Assembly: GCF_001294575.1 (NCBI RefSeq)
Contig: NZ_CP012676.1
Coordinates: 558,001-622,000, forward strand
Direction: 5' to 3'
Length of the DNA: 64,000 nt
DNA from: Pseudomonas versuta
GTDB taxonomy: Bacteria > Pseudomonadota > Gammaproteobacteria > Pseudomonadales > Pseudomonadaceae
Below the pieces are notes generated by a model, which was not told the DNA's origin, ran no database searches, and worked only from the letters and a program-made list of their open reading frames with translations. Shown here piece after piece: positions 37,344-45,509 of the stretch. A program made the translations under genes and the position numbers. Positions within the stretch are counted from its first letter, which is position 1, and each line of letters opens with the position of its first letter.

Positions 37344-37420
37344 GCAGCGGTAGTTCAGTCGGTTAGAATACCGGCCTGTCACGCCGGGGGTCGCGGGTTC
37401 GAGTCCCGTCCGCTGCGCCA
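37344..37420 (+). tRNA. tRNA-Asp (anticodon GTC), copy 1
   Basis: A 77-nt cloverleaf with acceptor GCAGCGG/CCGCTGC, anticodon loop CTGTCAC and T-arm CGGGTTCGAGTCCCG, ending GCCA. It lies 19 nt after the tRNA-Val and is cotranscribed with it. Confidence 0.98.
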
Positions 37421-37459
37421 TATTTTAACCACAAGCCCTTGAACGCTTGTGGTCAGGGG

Positions 37460-37484
37460 AAGCCCGCTGAATGCGGGCTTTTTC
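37460..37484 (+). terminator. Terminator after the first tRNA pair
   Basis: AGCCCGC-TGAAT-GCGGGCT followed by TTTTC. Confidence 0.85.
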
Positions 37485-37638
37485 TTGAAAGGCTTCGATT
37501 TTGCAGTTCGCTGCAGGATCAAAGAGCAGGGCGTTGGAAACGGAAGTTTTTACCGGGTTTTGAAAAAAACCTGAATAAAAACAACCACTTACACAAAAAG
37601 TGTGAGAGAATGCGCCCCGCAACGAGAGTGAAGTGAAA

Positions 37639-37714
37639 GGGTGATTAGCTCAGCTGGGAGAGCATCTGCCTTACAAGCAGAGGGTCGGCGGTTCGATCCC
37701 GTCATCACCCACCA
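37639..37714 (+). tRNA. tRNA-Val (anticodon TAC), copy 2
   Basis: Identical in sequence to the copy at 37249-37324 over all 76 nt. It is preceded by the same GAGAGTGA...AAA leader, here with a few extra bases. Confidence 0.98.
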
Positions 37715-37733
37715 TTCGCTTTCAGTGTTACGC

Positions 37734-37810
37734 GCAGCGGTAGTTCAGTCGGTTAGAATACCGGCCTGTCACGCCGGGGGTCGCGGGTTCGAGTCCCGTC
37801 CGCTGCGCCA
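37734..37810 (+). tRNA. tRNA-Asp (anticodon GTC), copy 2
   Basis: Identical to the copy at 37344-37420. The spacer from the upstream tRNA-Val is again 19 nt and differs at only two bases (CAC versus TTC). Confidence 0.98.
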
Positions 37811-37851
37811 TATTAGAGTCACAAGCCCCTTGAACGCTTGTGACACGCAAT

Positions 37852-37877
37852 AAAGCCTGCCTTGTGCAGGCTTTTTT
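37852..37877 (+). terminator. Terminator after the second tRNA pair
   Basis: AAGCCTGC-CTT-GTGCAGGCTT followed by TTTTG. Confidence 0.85.
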
Positions 37878-37900
37878 GTGTGCGTGTGTTTTGCAGATCC

Positions 37901-37962
37901 GGTAGGAGCGAGCATTTCAACGCAGCAACGAAGGGCTCGCGAGCAAGCTCGCTCCTACAGGG
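37901..37962. repeat. REP doublet (REPIN)
   Basis: GGTAGGAGCGAGC at the left and GCTCGCGAGCAAGCTCGCTCC at the right are inverted REP units about 25 nt apart. They lie between the tRNA terminator and the receptor gene. Confidence 0.75.
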
Positions 37963-37996
37963 TTTGTATTGCAAAAATTTCAGGTCAGCCTGCTTT

Positions 37997-40432
37997 TTAG
38001 AAGTCCCAGCGGGTACTGACCATCACATTGCGCGGGTCACCGTAATACGACGAGTTATAGAAACCGATATTGGTGTAGTACGACTTGTCGAACACGTTGT
38101 TCAGATTGACGGTGGCCGATAGGTTTTTCGTAAGCTGGTAGCGAGCCATCAGGTCAACCAGCCAGTACGGATCTTGTGAAAACTTCTCCTCGACCCCGCC
38201 TTTATTCCAGTTGGTCAGCATTTGCCAGCCCGTACCCTGCCAGCGAACCCCGCCGCCCAGCGTCAGCTTGTCGAGGTCGCCGGTCAGCTTGTAGCTGGTG
38301 TACAGATTAATTTGATCCTCGGGCTCCCACGTCGATACCTTTTTACCGCTCTGATCACGGCTGATCTTGTGCGTGTAGCCCGCCTGCAACTGCCAGCCGG
38401 GCATAAGTTCGCCAGAAATTTCTGCTTCGTAGCCTCTGGTTTTGGCTTTGATGCCTTTATAGGCGTACTCAATGTCCGGATTGGTCGGATGGGCGTTATA
38501 GACAGTGTCTGCTTCTGGCCGGTTGTCCTGATGAACCTCGAAGTAGGCCAGGCTTGAATTCAGGCGGCCATCAAAGAACTCGCCTTTCAAGCCCAGCTCA
38601 TAGTTGGTGCCTTCATCGGGCTCAAGCATCTTGTTGTCGCGATCGCGGTAATAGGACTGCGGCAAAAAAATTTCGGTATAGCTGGCGTAGGCGGAAATAT
38701 TTTCGTTGATGTCGTAGATCACCCCGGCATAGGGCAGCACCTTACCGGTGTCTTTGGCATGGCTGGTGCCCGTCAGGGTGTAATCGGCCACGCGCGTACC
38801 GAGCATTAGCGTCAGATCATCGGTGAGACTGAAGCGCCCGGTCATGTAAGTACCGGTCTGGCGCGTTGTTTCATCGTTGTAGGAGGTTACGTTGCCCCAG
38901 TCCGGTTCGAGGCTGTCGCCATCCCAGTTGTAGTAGTCATAGGCGTTGTCGACCATTTTGGCGTTGGTGTAGTCCTTGCCGGTCCAGTGCGACTTCGCTA
39001 CCGAGCCGCCGATCACCAATTGATGTTCGCGCCCCAGCAAGCTGAATGGACCGCTGGCAAACAGGTCACCACTGTCGCTGACGTATTCGCCGGTGTACTT
39101 GCGGGCCAGCATTGGCGCCAGTCCGGTGTTCACGTCCGGGTCCAGCAGCGCGCCGAGCGGTGCGTTATAGCCGTTGACCTGGTGGTTGTACTGGCCTTTG
39201 AGTACCCAGCCGTTATCAAAGCTGTGCTCCAGGGTTGAAAAAACCGTGCGCGTGTATTGCTCCCAACTGCTCCATTTCGCGCCGTTGTTGAATGAGCGAG
39301 GGGTGCTGATGCGCTCGCCGGCGGAGTTGAACAGTGAGGCACTGCCCGACCAGCTGGAGCCTTTTGGGTGGTTGTTCTGATAATCGGCGCCAAGAGTCAG
39401 CAGGGTGTCCGGCGTCAGGTCCACTTCCAGGATGCCGTAGTAAACCTCGCTATCGCGCTTGTAGTGGTCCATGAACGAGTGTTTGTCCTGATAGGCCGCC
39501 ACGGCCCGGCCCCGCACATTGCCGCTTTCGGTCAGCGGCCCGCTGACGTCGATCCCCGAGCGGTAGTTGTCCCAGGACCCTGCGCCCACATCCACATGGG
39601 CCTTGAACTCGCGGGTCGGTTTTTTGCGCACCATATTGATGGTGCCGCCGGGGCCGCCTGCACCGGTGAGCAACCCGGTTGCACCCTTGAGAATTTCGAC
39701 CCGGTCGTAAATGGCAGTGTCAGTCAGGGTGTGCCCGGCAGAGTATTGCGGGTCTTGCAGGATCGGAATGCCGTCGTACTGAAAGTTCTTGATCGCAAAA
39801 CCGCGCGAATAGTAGCTGGTGCGATCACTGTCATAGGTTGCAACGGTGATGCCGGGGGTATGACGCATCACATCATCGATCGAGTTGAGACCGAAATCGT
39901 CCATTGCCTGGCGCGTGACCACCGATATCGACTGTGGGGTTTCGCGCGGCGTCAGCACCATGCGCGTGGCAGTAGCGATGCTGCCGGGCGTGTAGGAGCC
40001 CGAACCTTCTGTGATGGTGCCCAGCTGGTTGGCGCTGACTTGCGTGGCGCCCAGTTCCAGACTTCCGCCCGCCGCAGGCAACGCATCGAGCGTGTAGCCA
40101 TTGGCACTTTTAACGGCGGTATAGCCGCTGTCGTGCAACAAGGCTTCGAATCCGGAATGCTCGTTGTAGGTGCCGTGCAGCCCGGGTGTCGTCAGTCCGT
40201 CCAGGCTGGCGGACTGAAAAATAATCGCTACCCCGGCCTGTTGTGCAAAGCGATTCAGGGCACTGCTCAGCGGGCCGGATGGAATGTCATAGGTTTTCGA
40301 TGCCGACTGCGCCTGAGCGACGGTGCTGCACAGCACGCCACTCGCCGAAGCGACAATCAAGTGAATGGCCAGGGCCAGCGGGGTGCAGGCCCGCGGGCTA
40401 AAACGCCCGCGAGGGTGGGAGGAAGTCAGCAT
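37997..40432 (-). CDS. TonB-dependent siderophore receptor with signalling domain
   Basis: The 811-residue outer-membrane receptor has a signal peptide ending near AQA (about residue 42), an STN signalling domain (about 48-115, YDIPSGPLSSALNRFAQQAG), a plug (about 160-270) and a 22-strand barrel ending in aromatic Phe (VSTRWDF). The STN domain touches the FecR protein, passing ligand binding to the sigma factor encoded upstream. The overall pattern is that of ferric-hydroxamate, ferrioxamine or pyoverdine receptors; the exact siderophore cannot be read from sequence. No siderophore-synthesis genes are near, so it may take up foreign siderophores. Confidence 0.95.
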   Translation of the reverse strand: MLTSSHPRGRFSPRACTPLALAIHLIVASASGVLCSTVAQAQSASKTYDIPSGPLSSALNRFAQQAGVAIIFQSASLDGLTTPGLHGTYNEHSGFEALLHDSGYTAVKSANGYTLDALPAAGGSLELGATQVSANQLGTITEGSGSYTPGSIATATRMVLTPRETPQSISVVTRQAMDDFGLNSIDDVMRHTPGITVATYDSDRTSYYSRGFAIKNFQYDGIPILQDPQYSAGHTLTDTAIYDRVEILKGATGLLTGAGGPGGTINMVRKKPTREFKAHVDVGAGSWDNYRSGIDVSGPLTESGNVRGRAVAAYQDKHSFMDHYKRDSEVYYGILEVDLTPDTLLTLGADYQNNHPKGSSWSGSASLFNSAGERISTPRSFNNGAKWSSWEQYTRTVFSTLEHSFDNGWVLKGQYNHQVNGYNAPLGALLDPDVNTGLAPMLARKYTGEYVSDSGDLFASGPFSLLGREHQLVIGGSVAKSHWTGKDYTNAKMVDNAYDYYNWDGDSLEPDWGNVTSYNDETTRQTGTYMTGRFSLTDDLTLMLGTRVADYTLTGTSHAKDTGKVLPYAGVIYDINENISAYASYTEIFLPQSYYRDRDNKMLEPDEGTNYELGLKGEFFDGRLNSSLAYFEVHQDNRPEADTVYNAHPTNPDIEYAYKGIKAKTRGYEAEISGELMPGWQLQAGYTHKISRDQSGKKVSTWEPEDQINLYTSYKLTGDLDKLTLGGGVRWQGTGWQMLTNWNKGGVEEKFSQDPYWLVDLMARYQLTKNLSATVNLNNVFDKSYYTNIGFYNSSYYGDPRNVMVSTRWDF

Positions 40433-40508
40433 GGGAAGCGCAGTCCTTTAGGGTTCTATGTATCTACCTTGACGGCTGGCTCGAAAAAAGCGGAAGGAAT
40501 GCGAATAA

Positions 40509-41495
40509 TTATTTTTTAGATTGCTGTGGCTGACTGATCACCACCAGCCACGGGCTGTAGGTTCTAATCGTCACAGGCAGGGTTTCAGCAATCAATTGCA
40601 GAGCCCGATCGGTGTTATCCAGCGGCAATACGGCCGATACGCGCAAATTGGCCAGGGCCTGGCGGTCAAATTGAAGATGGCCGCGACGATGCCGGGAGAT
40701 TTCATCGAGCACCAGAGTCAGAGGCTGGTTATCGACCACCATTTGGTGGCGCCGCCATGCCTCATCAATGCTGGCGGGGTCGAGCGTACCTGACAGTTCT
40801 ACCGAGTCGCGGCGGATCAGCGCCCGGGAGCCAGTACCGACCTCCAGTGTCTGTTGTTCGTCAGCGCTTTGTGCGGCGACCCGCGACTGCAGCATGCTCA
40901 AAACAGTGGTGTCGGGCAGATGTTTGACCACGAAGCGGGTGCCCAGCGCACGCATGCTGCCCTCGTCGGTCTGCACGATAAAGGGGCGTGCGTTGTCGTG
41001 AGCAACTTCCACCAGCACTTCTCCTTGCAGTAACTCGATGCGCCGTTCCTGGTCGTTGAAATGCACATTCACTGCACTGGTACCGCTGAGGGTGATCGTT
41101 GAGTTGTCGGCCAGACGCAGGCTTTTCCAGTCATTGGGGCCGGTCCTGATATCGGCCATCCACTGCTTTGGATACTGGCTTTGCAATATCAGTGCGCTCG
41201 GTAATCCCAGGCAGCCGGCAATCAGTAGTGCGCGCAATACCCGCTTGCCTCGGCCAGCAGGTTTGCCCCTGCTAAAGGCGGCGGTGAGTGCGGCATTGGC
41301 CGGGGCGGATTGCCCGCGCAATGACTGCAGGCGACTGATCACATCTTGCATGCGCAAGGCAGCGGCAGCGTGCTGCGGACTTTGTCGCTTCCAGCACTCG
41401 AACTGCAGGCGCAGCGCATCATTGGTGCTTTCTTCATGCAGTTGAAGAATCCACTCGGCGGCTTGCTCGTCAATGGTCGGATGCGGCACGGGCAT
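40509..41495 (-). CDS. FecR-family anti-sigma factor / signal transducer
   Basis: The 328-residue inner-membrane protein has an N-terminal cytoplasmic part with the AAEWILQLHEESTNDALRL-like sigma-binding region and the DUF4880 pattern FECWKRQSPQHAAAA. One membrane helix follows (about 83-103), and then a periplasmic FecR domain (ADNSTITLSGTSAVNVHF; LLQGEVLVEVAHD). The C-terminal STN-like part receives the receptor's signal. It begins two bases after the sigma-factor stop and is followed by the receptor, giving the standard order sigma-FecR-receptor. Confidence 0.95.
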   Translation of the reverse strand: MPVPHPTIDEQAAEWILQLHEESTNDALRLQFECWKRQSPQHAAAALRMQDVISRLQSLRGQSAPANAALTAAFSRGKPAGRGKRVLRALLIAGCLGLPSALILQSQYPKQWMADIRTGPNDWKSLRLADNSTITLSGTSAVNVHFNDQERRIELLQGEVLVEVAHDNARPFIVQTDEGSMRALGTRFVVKHLPDTTVLSMLQSRVAAQSADEQQTLEVGTGSRALIRRDSVELSGTLDPASIDEAWRRHQMVVDNQPLTLVLDEISRHRRGHLQFDRQALANLRVSAVLPLDNTDRALQLIAETLPVTIRTYSPWLVVISQPQQSKK

Positions 41496-41497
41496 GG

Positions 41498-42016
41498 TCA
41501 GGTGTCCAGGCTATGGCTGCAGTGCAGCAAAGCCTGCATCAGGTACTTGCGCACCGTACGATCAGACAGCGCCAGTTGCCGGGCGATCTCGCTCTGTTTC
41601 AAGCCATCGAGGTAATACAGGACAAAGGCCTGGCGAACCTTGTCCTGCATACCTTCCAGAATGAACGCGATGTGTTCGAGTGCTTCCAGCGTGGTGAGGA
41701 TCTGCTCGGGTGATTGAAAGCCTTCGAGGGCGTGTGCGGTCAGCGCAAGTTCTTGCAGGTAGGCGTTTTCGATGTGTTTGCGCCGCACCTGATCAATGAT
41801 AAGGCGGCGTGCGGTCGTGCTCAAAAACGCCCGGGGCTCGCGCAGGGTGGCGACCGACTCGCGGGCGTTGAGAATTCGGGTAAAGGTGTCTTGTGCCAGG
41901 TCTTCGGCATTCCGGGCGCAGCCGAGTTTTCTTCGCAGCCAGCCAAACAGCCAGCCGTGATGCTCGCAGTACAGATTGGAAATCGCGGCCTGGAACGCAG
42001 GTTCACCCGTAGACAT
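41498..42016 (-). CDS. ECF sigma factor, FecI type
   Basis: The 172-residue sigma-70 relative has region 2 (NLYCEHHGWLFGWLRRKLG; NAEDLAQDTFTRIL) and region 4 (VRQAFVLYYLDGLKQSEIA; LALSDRTVRKYL) with a short linker. It should direct RNA polymerase to the promoter of the downstream receptor when the siderophore is bound. A Fur-box-like palindrome lies about 25 nt upstream of its start, so iron starvation is the probable on-switch. Confidence 0.94.
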   Translation of the reverse strand: MSTGEPAFQAAISNLYCEHHGWLFGWLRRKLGCARNAEDLAQDTFTRILNARESVATLREPRAFLSTTARRLIIDQVRRKHIENAYLQELALTAHALEGFQSPEQILTTLEALEHIAFILEGMQDKVRQAFVLYYLDGLKQSEIARQLALSDRTVRKYLMQALLHCSHSLDT

Positions 42017-42040
42017 AGGTTGTGGCTCAGACGTTATTGA

Positions 42041-42056
42041 GAATTATTACTAATTC
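42041..42056 (-). promoter_or_regulatory. Fur-box-like palindrome before the sigma factor gene
   Basis: GAATTA-TTAC-TAATTC has perfect 6-bp arms within an AT-rich promoter (42034-42060). It fits the general form of Pseudomonas Fur boxes, though not every consensus position is met. Confidence 0.55.
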
Positions 42057-42130
42057 TGAATGCAAGTCCGGGGTAAACGCAACTGCGAATGATTGCCGGG
42101 GCGCGCTGTCTGCAGGCGCGAGCTTATGGG

Positions 42131-42187
42131 CAGGAGCGAGCTTGCTCGCGGGCTTTTCAAGAGCTCGCGAGCAAGTTCGCTCCTACG
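42131..42187. repeat. REP doublet (REPIN)
   Basis: CAGGAGCGAGCTTGCTCGCG and GCTCGCGAGCAAGTTCGCTCC are inverted around a short TTTTCAAGA spacer. A third, decayed unit (GCAGGCGCGAGC) lies just to the left, and a run of nine to ten G follows at the right. Confidence 0.8.
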
Positions 42188-42200
42188 GGGGGGGGGCAGG

Positions 42201-42935
42201 TCAGTTTTTGGCGATCAGGTTGCCTGCGTGCAGGCCACATTCTTTTTGAGTTGCCTCTTCCCACCACCAGCGACCTTCGCGCTCGTGCTGGTTTGGCAGC
42301 ACCGGGCGGGTGCAGGGCTCGCAGCCAATGCTGATAAAACCACGCTCGTGCAGGCTGTTGTACGGCAACTCCAGCATGCGGATGTAGCCCCAGACTTCCT
42401 CGCTGGTCATTTGCGCCAGCGGGTTGAATTTGTACAGCGCTCGCTCGGGTGTGGAGAATGCGCCATCAATTTCCAGTGCCGCCACCTGGCTGCGGGTGCC
42501 CGGGCTCTGGTCGCGCCGCTGGCCGGTGGCCCAGGCCTTGACGGTCGACAGTTTGCGGCGCAGCGGCTCGATTTTACGCACGCCGCAGCACTCGCCGTGG
42601 CCATCTTTATAGAAGCTGAACAGGCCTTTTTCTTTGACGAACGGCTCAAGCCTGCTTTGATCCGGCGAGATCAGCTCGATCTGGATCTTGTAGTGCTCGC
42701 GCACCTGCTCGATAAACCGGTAGGTCTCAGGGTGCAGACGGCCGGTGTCGAGGCTGAAAACCTTGACGTTCTTGTTCAGCTTCCAGGCCATGTCCACCAG
42801 CACGACATCTTCGGCGCCGCTGAATGAGATCCAGAGTTCGTCACCAAAATGTTCAAAGGCTAGTTTGAGAATGTCCTGCGGGGACTTGCTGGCGTATGTC
42901 GCGGCGAGTTCGGCGACGTCGAACGGATGGCTCAT
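42201..42935 (-). CDS. cysH: Phosphoadenylyl/adenylyl-sulfate reductase
   Basis: CysH reduces activated sulfate to sulfite for cysteine synthesis. The 244-residue protein has the PP-loop substrate region ([16 protein letters not shown]) and the cofactor cysteines Cys116-Cys117 and Cys205/Cys208 (GCEPCTRP), which bind a [4Fe-4S] cluster. This makes it the APS-using form usual in Pseudomonas. The catalytic Cys233 lies in KECGLH near the C-terminus. It is a single gene here, without cysDN next to it. Confidence 0.96.
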   Translation of the reverse strand: MSHPFDVAELAATYASKSPQDILKLAFEHFGDELWISFSGAEDVVLVDMAWKLNKNVKVFSLDTGRLHPETYRFIEQVREHYKIQIELISPDQSRLEPFVKEKGLFSFYKDGHGECCGVRKIEPLRRKLSTVKAWATGQRRDQSPGTRSQVAALEIDGAFSTPERALYKFNPLAQMTSEEVWGYIRMLELPYNSLHERGFISIGCEPCTRPVLPNQHEREGRWWWEEATQKECGLHAGNLIAKN

Positions 42936-43004
42936 CAGGCGGCTTCCTACAGTGAATGGCGCTGGGCGCTCTCTAGTGGTGGCGATGTTAGCAAAAACCG
43001 CGGG

Positions 43005-44348
43005 CTACAGGGTTTGCAGCGTATCAAGCAGCACTTTGACCTTGGTGATCGATTCCTCATATTCGTCCTGCCAGTGCGAGTCGGCCACTATCCCGCCACC
43101 GCCCCAGCAACTCGCTTGTCCGTCCTTGATCAGCAGGCTGCGGATAGCGATAGAGCTGTCCATTTCGCCGCGCACGTCGAGATACAGGAGCGAGCCGCAG
43201 TAAATGCTGCGTCTTGTCGGTTCCAGCTGATCAATGATTTGCATCGCGCGGATTTTCGGGGCCCCGGTAATTGAACCGCCGGGGAAACTGTCGCCAATCA
43301 AATCCAGTGCGTCTTTGCCTTCAGCCAACTGCCCGGTAACGCTGCTCACCAGGTGGTGAACGTTGGGGTAGCTTTCCAGGGCAAACAGCTGCGGTACGCT
43401 GACCGAGCCGGTACGGCAAGTACGGCCCAGGTCATTACGCAAGAGGTCAACGATCATCAGGTTTTCAGCGCGGTCTTTAGGACTGGCCAGCAGTTCGGCG
43501 GCGTTTGCTGCATCTTCGGCGCTGTCTTTGCCTCGCGGGCGGGTGCCTTTGATCGGGCGGGTTTCCACCTGGTTGTGGCTGACCCGCACAAAGCGTTCCG
43601 GTGACAGGCTCAAAATCGCGTTGTTTTGGGGCAGGCTCATAAAACCTGAGAACGGCGTCGGGCAGGCGGCGCGCAGTGCGCAATAGGCAGTCCAGCTGTC
43701 GCCCTGACACGGTGCGCTGAAACGCTGGGTGTAATTGACCTGATAGCAGTCGCCGGCCTGGATGTAGCGCTGAACCTGCTCCAGTGCCTGCTCATACTGG
43801 CGGGCGCTGATGTCCGGCTGCATGGGCCGTTTTAGCGAGAATGCCTGGTTCAGTGTTGGCGCCGGTTGGCTGAACAGCAGCAGCAAACGTTCACGTTCGC
43901 TGGCCGCCAGCGCGGGATGAAACACCAGTTGGCTGGTGAGTTGCTGGTGATCGCTGATCAATGCCCAGGCATACAGGCCCAGTTGTGCGTCCGGCAATTG
44001 CAGATCATCGCGGGACTGCGCGGGCAGTTGCTCAAGACGGCGCCCGAAGTCGTAACTCAAGTAGCCGATCAGCCCGCCGGCAAACGGCAGTTCGTAGTGG
44101 TCCGGCAGGCTGGCGTTACCGAGTTGCTTCAGACTGTCGCGCAGGCGCTGTAAAAAATGGCGTCCCGATTCCTCCGGTTGCACGCACAACTCTGCGAGCG
44201 GCCAGGCGCTGAGCAGGTCGTAACGGCCACGTTCGGCTGCAGGGCGACCGCTGTCCAGCAGCACGGCGCCGGGCGCATGGCGAATCGCCGCAAAATACTC
44301 GGCGGGATTGGCCTGGTAAGGCAGGGGATATACAGAGCAGGTCAACAT
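43005..44348 (-). CDS. pabB: Aminodeoxychorismate synthase component I
   Basis: PabB turns chorismate and ammonia into 4-amino-4-deoxychorismate, the first committed step to p-aminobenzoate and folate. The 447-residue form starts MLTCSVYPLPYQ at 44348; the frame runs 28 codons further, but those are not family-like. The chorismate-binding domain has KGTRPRGKD, DLLRNDLGRTC, FPGGSITGAPKIRAM and GGGIVADS, all typical. An ADC lyase or amidotransferase gene is not adjacent. No clear ribosome site was found. Confidence 0.94.
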   Translation of the reverse strand: MLTCSVYPLPYQANPAEYFAAIRHAPGAVLLDSGRPAAERGRYDLLSAWPLAELCVQPEESGRHFLQRLRDSLKQLGNASLPDHYELPFAGGLIGYLSYDFGRRLEQLPAQSRDDLQLPDAQLGLYAWALISDHQQLTSQLVFHPALAASERERLLLLFSQPAPTLNQAFSLKRPMQPDISARQYEQALEQVQRYIQAGDCYQVNYTQRFSAPCQGDSWTAYCALRAACPTPFSGFMSLPQNNAILSLSPERFVRVSHNQVETRPIKGTRPRGKDSAEDAANAAELLASPKDRAENLMIVDLLRNDLGRTCRTGSVSVPQLFALESYPNVHHLVSSVTGQLAEGKDALDLIGDSFPGGSITGAPKIRAMQIIDQLEPTRRSIYCGSLLYLDVRGEMDSSIAIRSLLIKDGQASCWGGGGIVADSHWQDEYEESITKVKVLLDTLQTL

Positions 44349-44436
44349 GCGAAGCCAATCAGCCATCGGAGCGGGGTGGCGATTGTAATCCTGTGCAAGG
44401 CAGCAACCAAGTCTTGAGGGAGCGGATGGCAAGAGC

Positions 44437-44512
44437 CTTGTGGGAGCCGGCTTGCCAGCGATGTTTTGATAAACGGCATTGATGCCATCGCGGGCAAGCC
44501 CGCTCCCACAAG
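44437..44512. repeat. REP doublet of a second subtype
   Basis: CTTGTGGGAGCCGGCTTGCC and GGGCAAGCCCGCTCCCACAAG are inverted across 35 nt, which itself contains GCGATG/CATCGC. This is the 'GTGGGAGC' subtype, unlike most other copies in the window, which are 'GTAGGAGC'. Confidence 0.8.
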
Positions 44513-44525
44513 TGTTGCCTGGGCT

Positions 44526-45509
44526 TTATTCGGTGGAGTGGATATGCCCGAACAACTCCTGGGCAAAGCGCACGCGTTCTTGCGCAGTTTCCTGGATGCC
44601 TTTGGCGGCCAGCTCTTCAAGGTGGGCTTCTACTGCGTGGGTGCGCAGCGTCAGACCGCAGTCGTTGGCAATCTGGATGTTCAGGCCCGGGCGGGCATTG
44701 AGCTCCAGAATCAGCGGGCCTTTCTCCTGGTCGAGCACCATGTCGACGCCGATGTAGCCCAGCCCGCACAGCTCATAGCAGCCGGCAGCCAGTTTCATGA
44801 AACCGTCCCAATTGGGCAGTTGCACGCCGTCTACCGCATTGGTGGTGTCGGGGTGTTTGCTGATGATGTTGTTCAACCAGGTGCCGCGCAGGGTCAGGCC
44901 GGTCGCCAGATCGACGCCGACCCCGATCGCGCCCTGGTGCAGGTTGGCCTTGCCGCCCGATTGACGGGTCGGCAAGCGCAGCATGGCCATCACCGGGTAG
45001 CCCATCAAAACGATGATGCGAATGTCCGGCACACCTTCATAGCTGATGCTTTTGAAGATCTGGTCCGGGATAACCCGGTACTCGATCAGTGCCCGGTCGC
45101 GGTGGCCGCCCAGGGAATAAAGGCCGGTCAGAATGCTTGAAATCTGATGTTCGATTTCATCGTGACTGATGATCTTGCCCGACACTGTACGAAAACGATC
45201 TTCGAAACGGTCGGCGATCACCAGAATGCCGTCGCCGCCCGCACCTTGTGCGGGCTTGATCACGAAGTCGTTACGGCCACCAATGATGTCGTCGAGTTTT
45301 TCGATTTCTTTCTCGGTGGAGATCACCCCGTACATTTCCGGTACGTGAATCCCCGCCTTGATGGCGCGCTCCTTGGTAATGATTTTGTCATCCACAATCG
45401 GATACAGGCTGCGCTTGTTGTACTTGAGTACGTAGTCCGCATTGCGCCGATTGATGCCCATGATGCCTCTGGCTTCCAGGGCCTTCCAGGTCTTCCAGAA
45501 GCCAAACAT
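44526..45509 (-). CDS. ATP-grasp alpha-L-glutamate ligase-like protein
   Basis: The 327-residue protein is an ATP-grasp ligase of the RimK-related subfamily (known as alpha-L-glutamate ligase-like). The ATP-binding part shows FVIKPAQGAGGDGILVI and the late LELNARPGLNIQIAN block with metal-binding Glu and Asn. Such enzymes join an amino acid or peptide to a carboxyl group; the substrate here is unknown. Its ATG overlaps the 7TM gene's stop by one base (TGATG), and the three genes form a tight operon transcribed right to left. Confidence 0.92.
   Translation of the reverse strand: MFGFWKTWKALEARGIMGINRRNADYVLKYNKRSLYPIVDDKIITKERAIKAGIHVPEMYGVISTEKEIEKLDDIIGGRNDFVIKPAQGAGGDGILVIADRFEDRFRTVSGKIISHDEIEHQISSILTGLYSLGGHRDRALIEYRVIPDQIFKSISYEGVPDIRIIVLMGYPVMAMLRLPTRQSGGKANLHQGAIGVGVDLATGLTLRGTWLNNIISKHPDTTNAVDGVQLPNWDGFMKLAAGCYELCGLGYIGVDMVLDQEKGPLILELNARPGLNIQIANDCGLTLRTHAVEAHLEELAAKGIQETAQERVRFAQELFGHIHSTE

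Noticed and set aside
37251..37442. Protein-like frame across the first tRNA pair (and its copy at 37641-37853)
   Set aside because: The same peptide appears twice because it is a translation of the tRNA-Val and tRNA-Asp genes; it is an artefact.
40496..40516. Possible second Fur site (GCGAATAATTATTTTTT) before the receptor gene
   Set aside because: It overlaps the end of fecR, is mainly an AT-run and lacks a clear palindrome, so I did not list it.
39368..40519. 383-codon open frame opposite the TonB receptor gene
   Set aside because: It is the antisense shadow of a well-supported receptor; composition is unlike a protein and it has no ribosome site.
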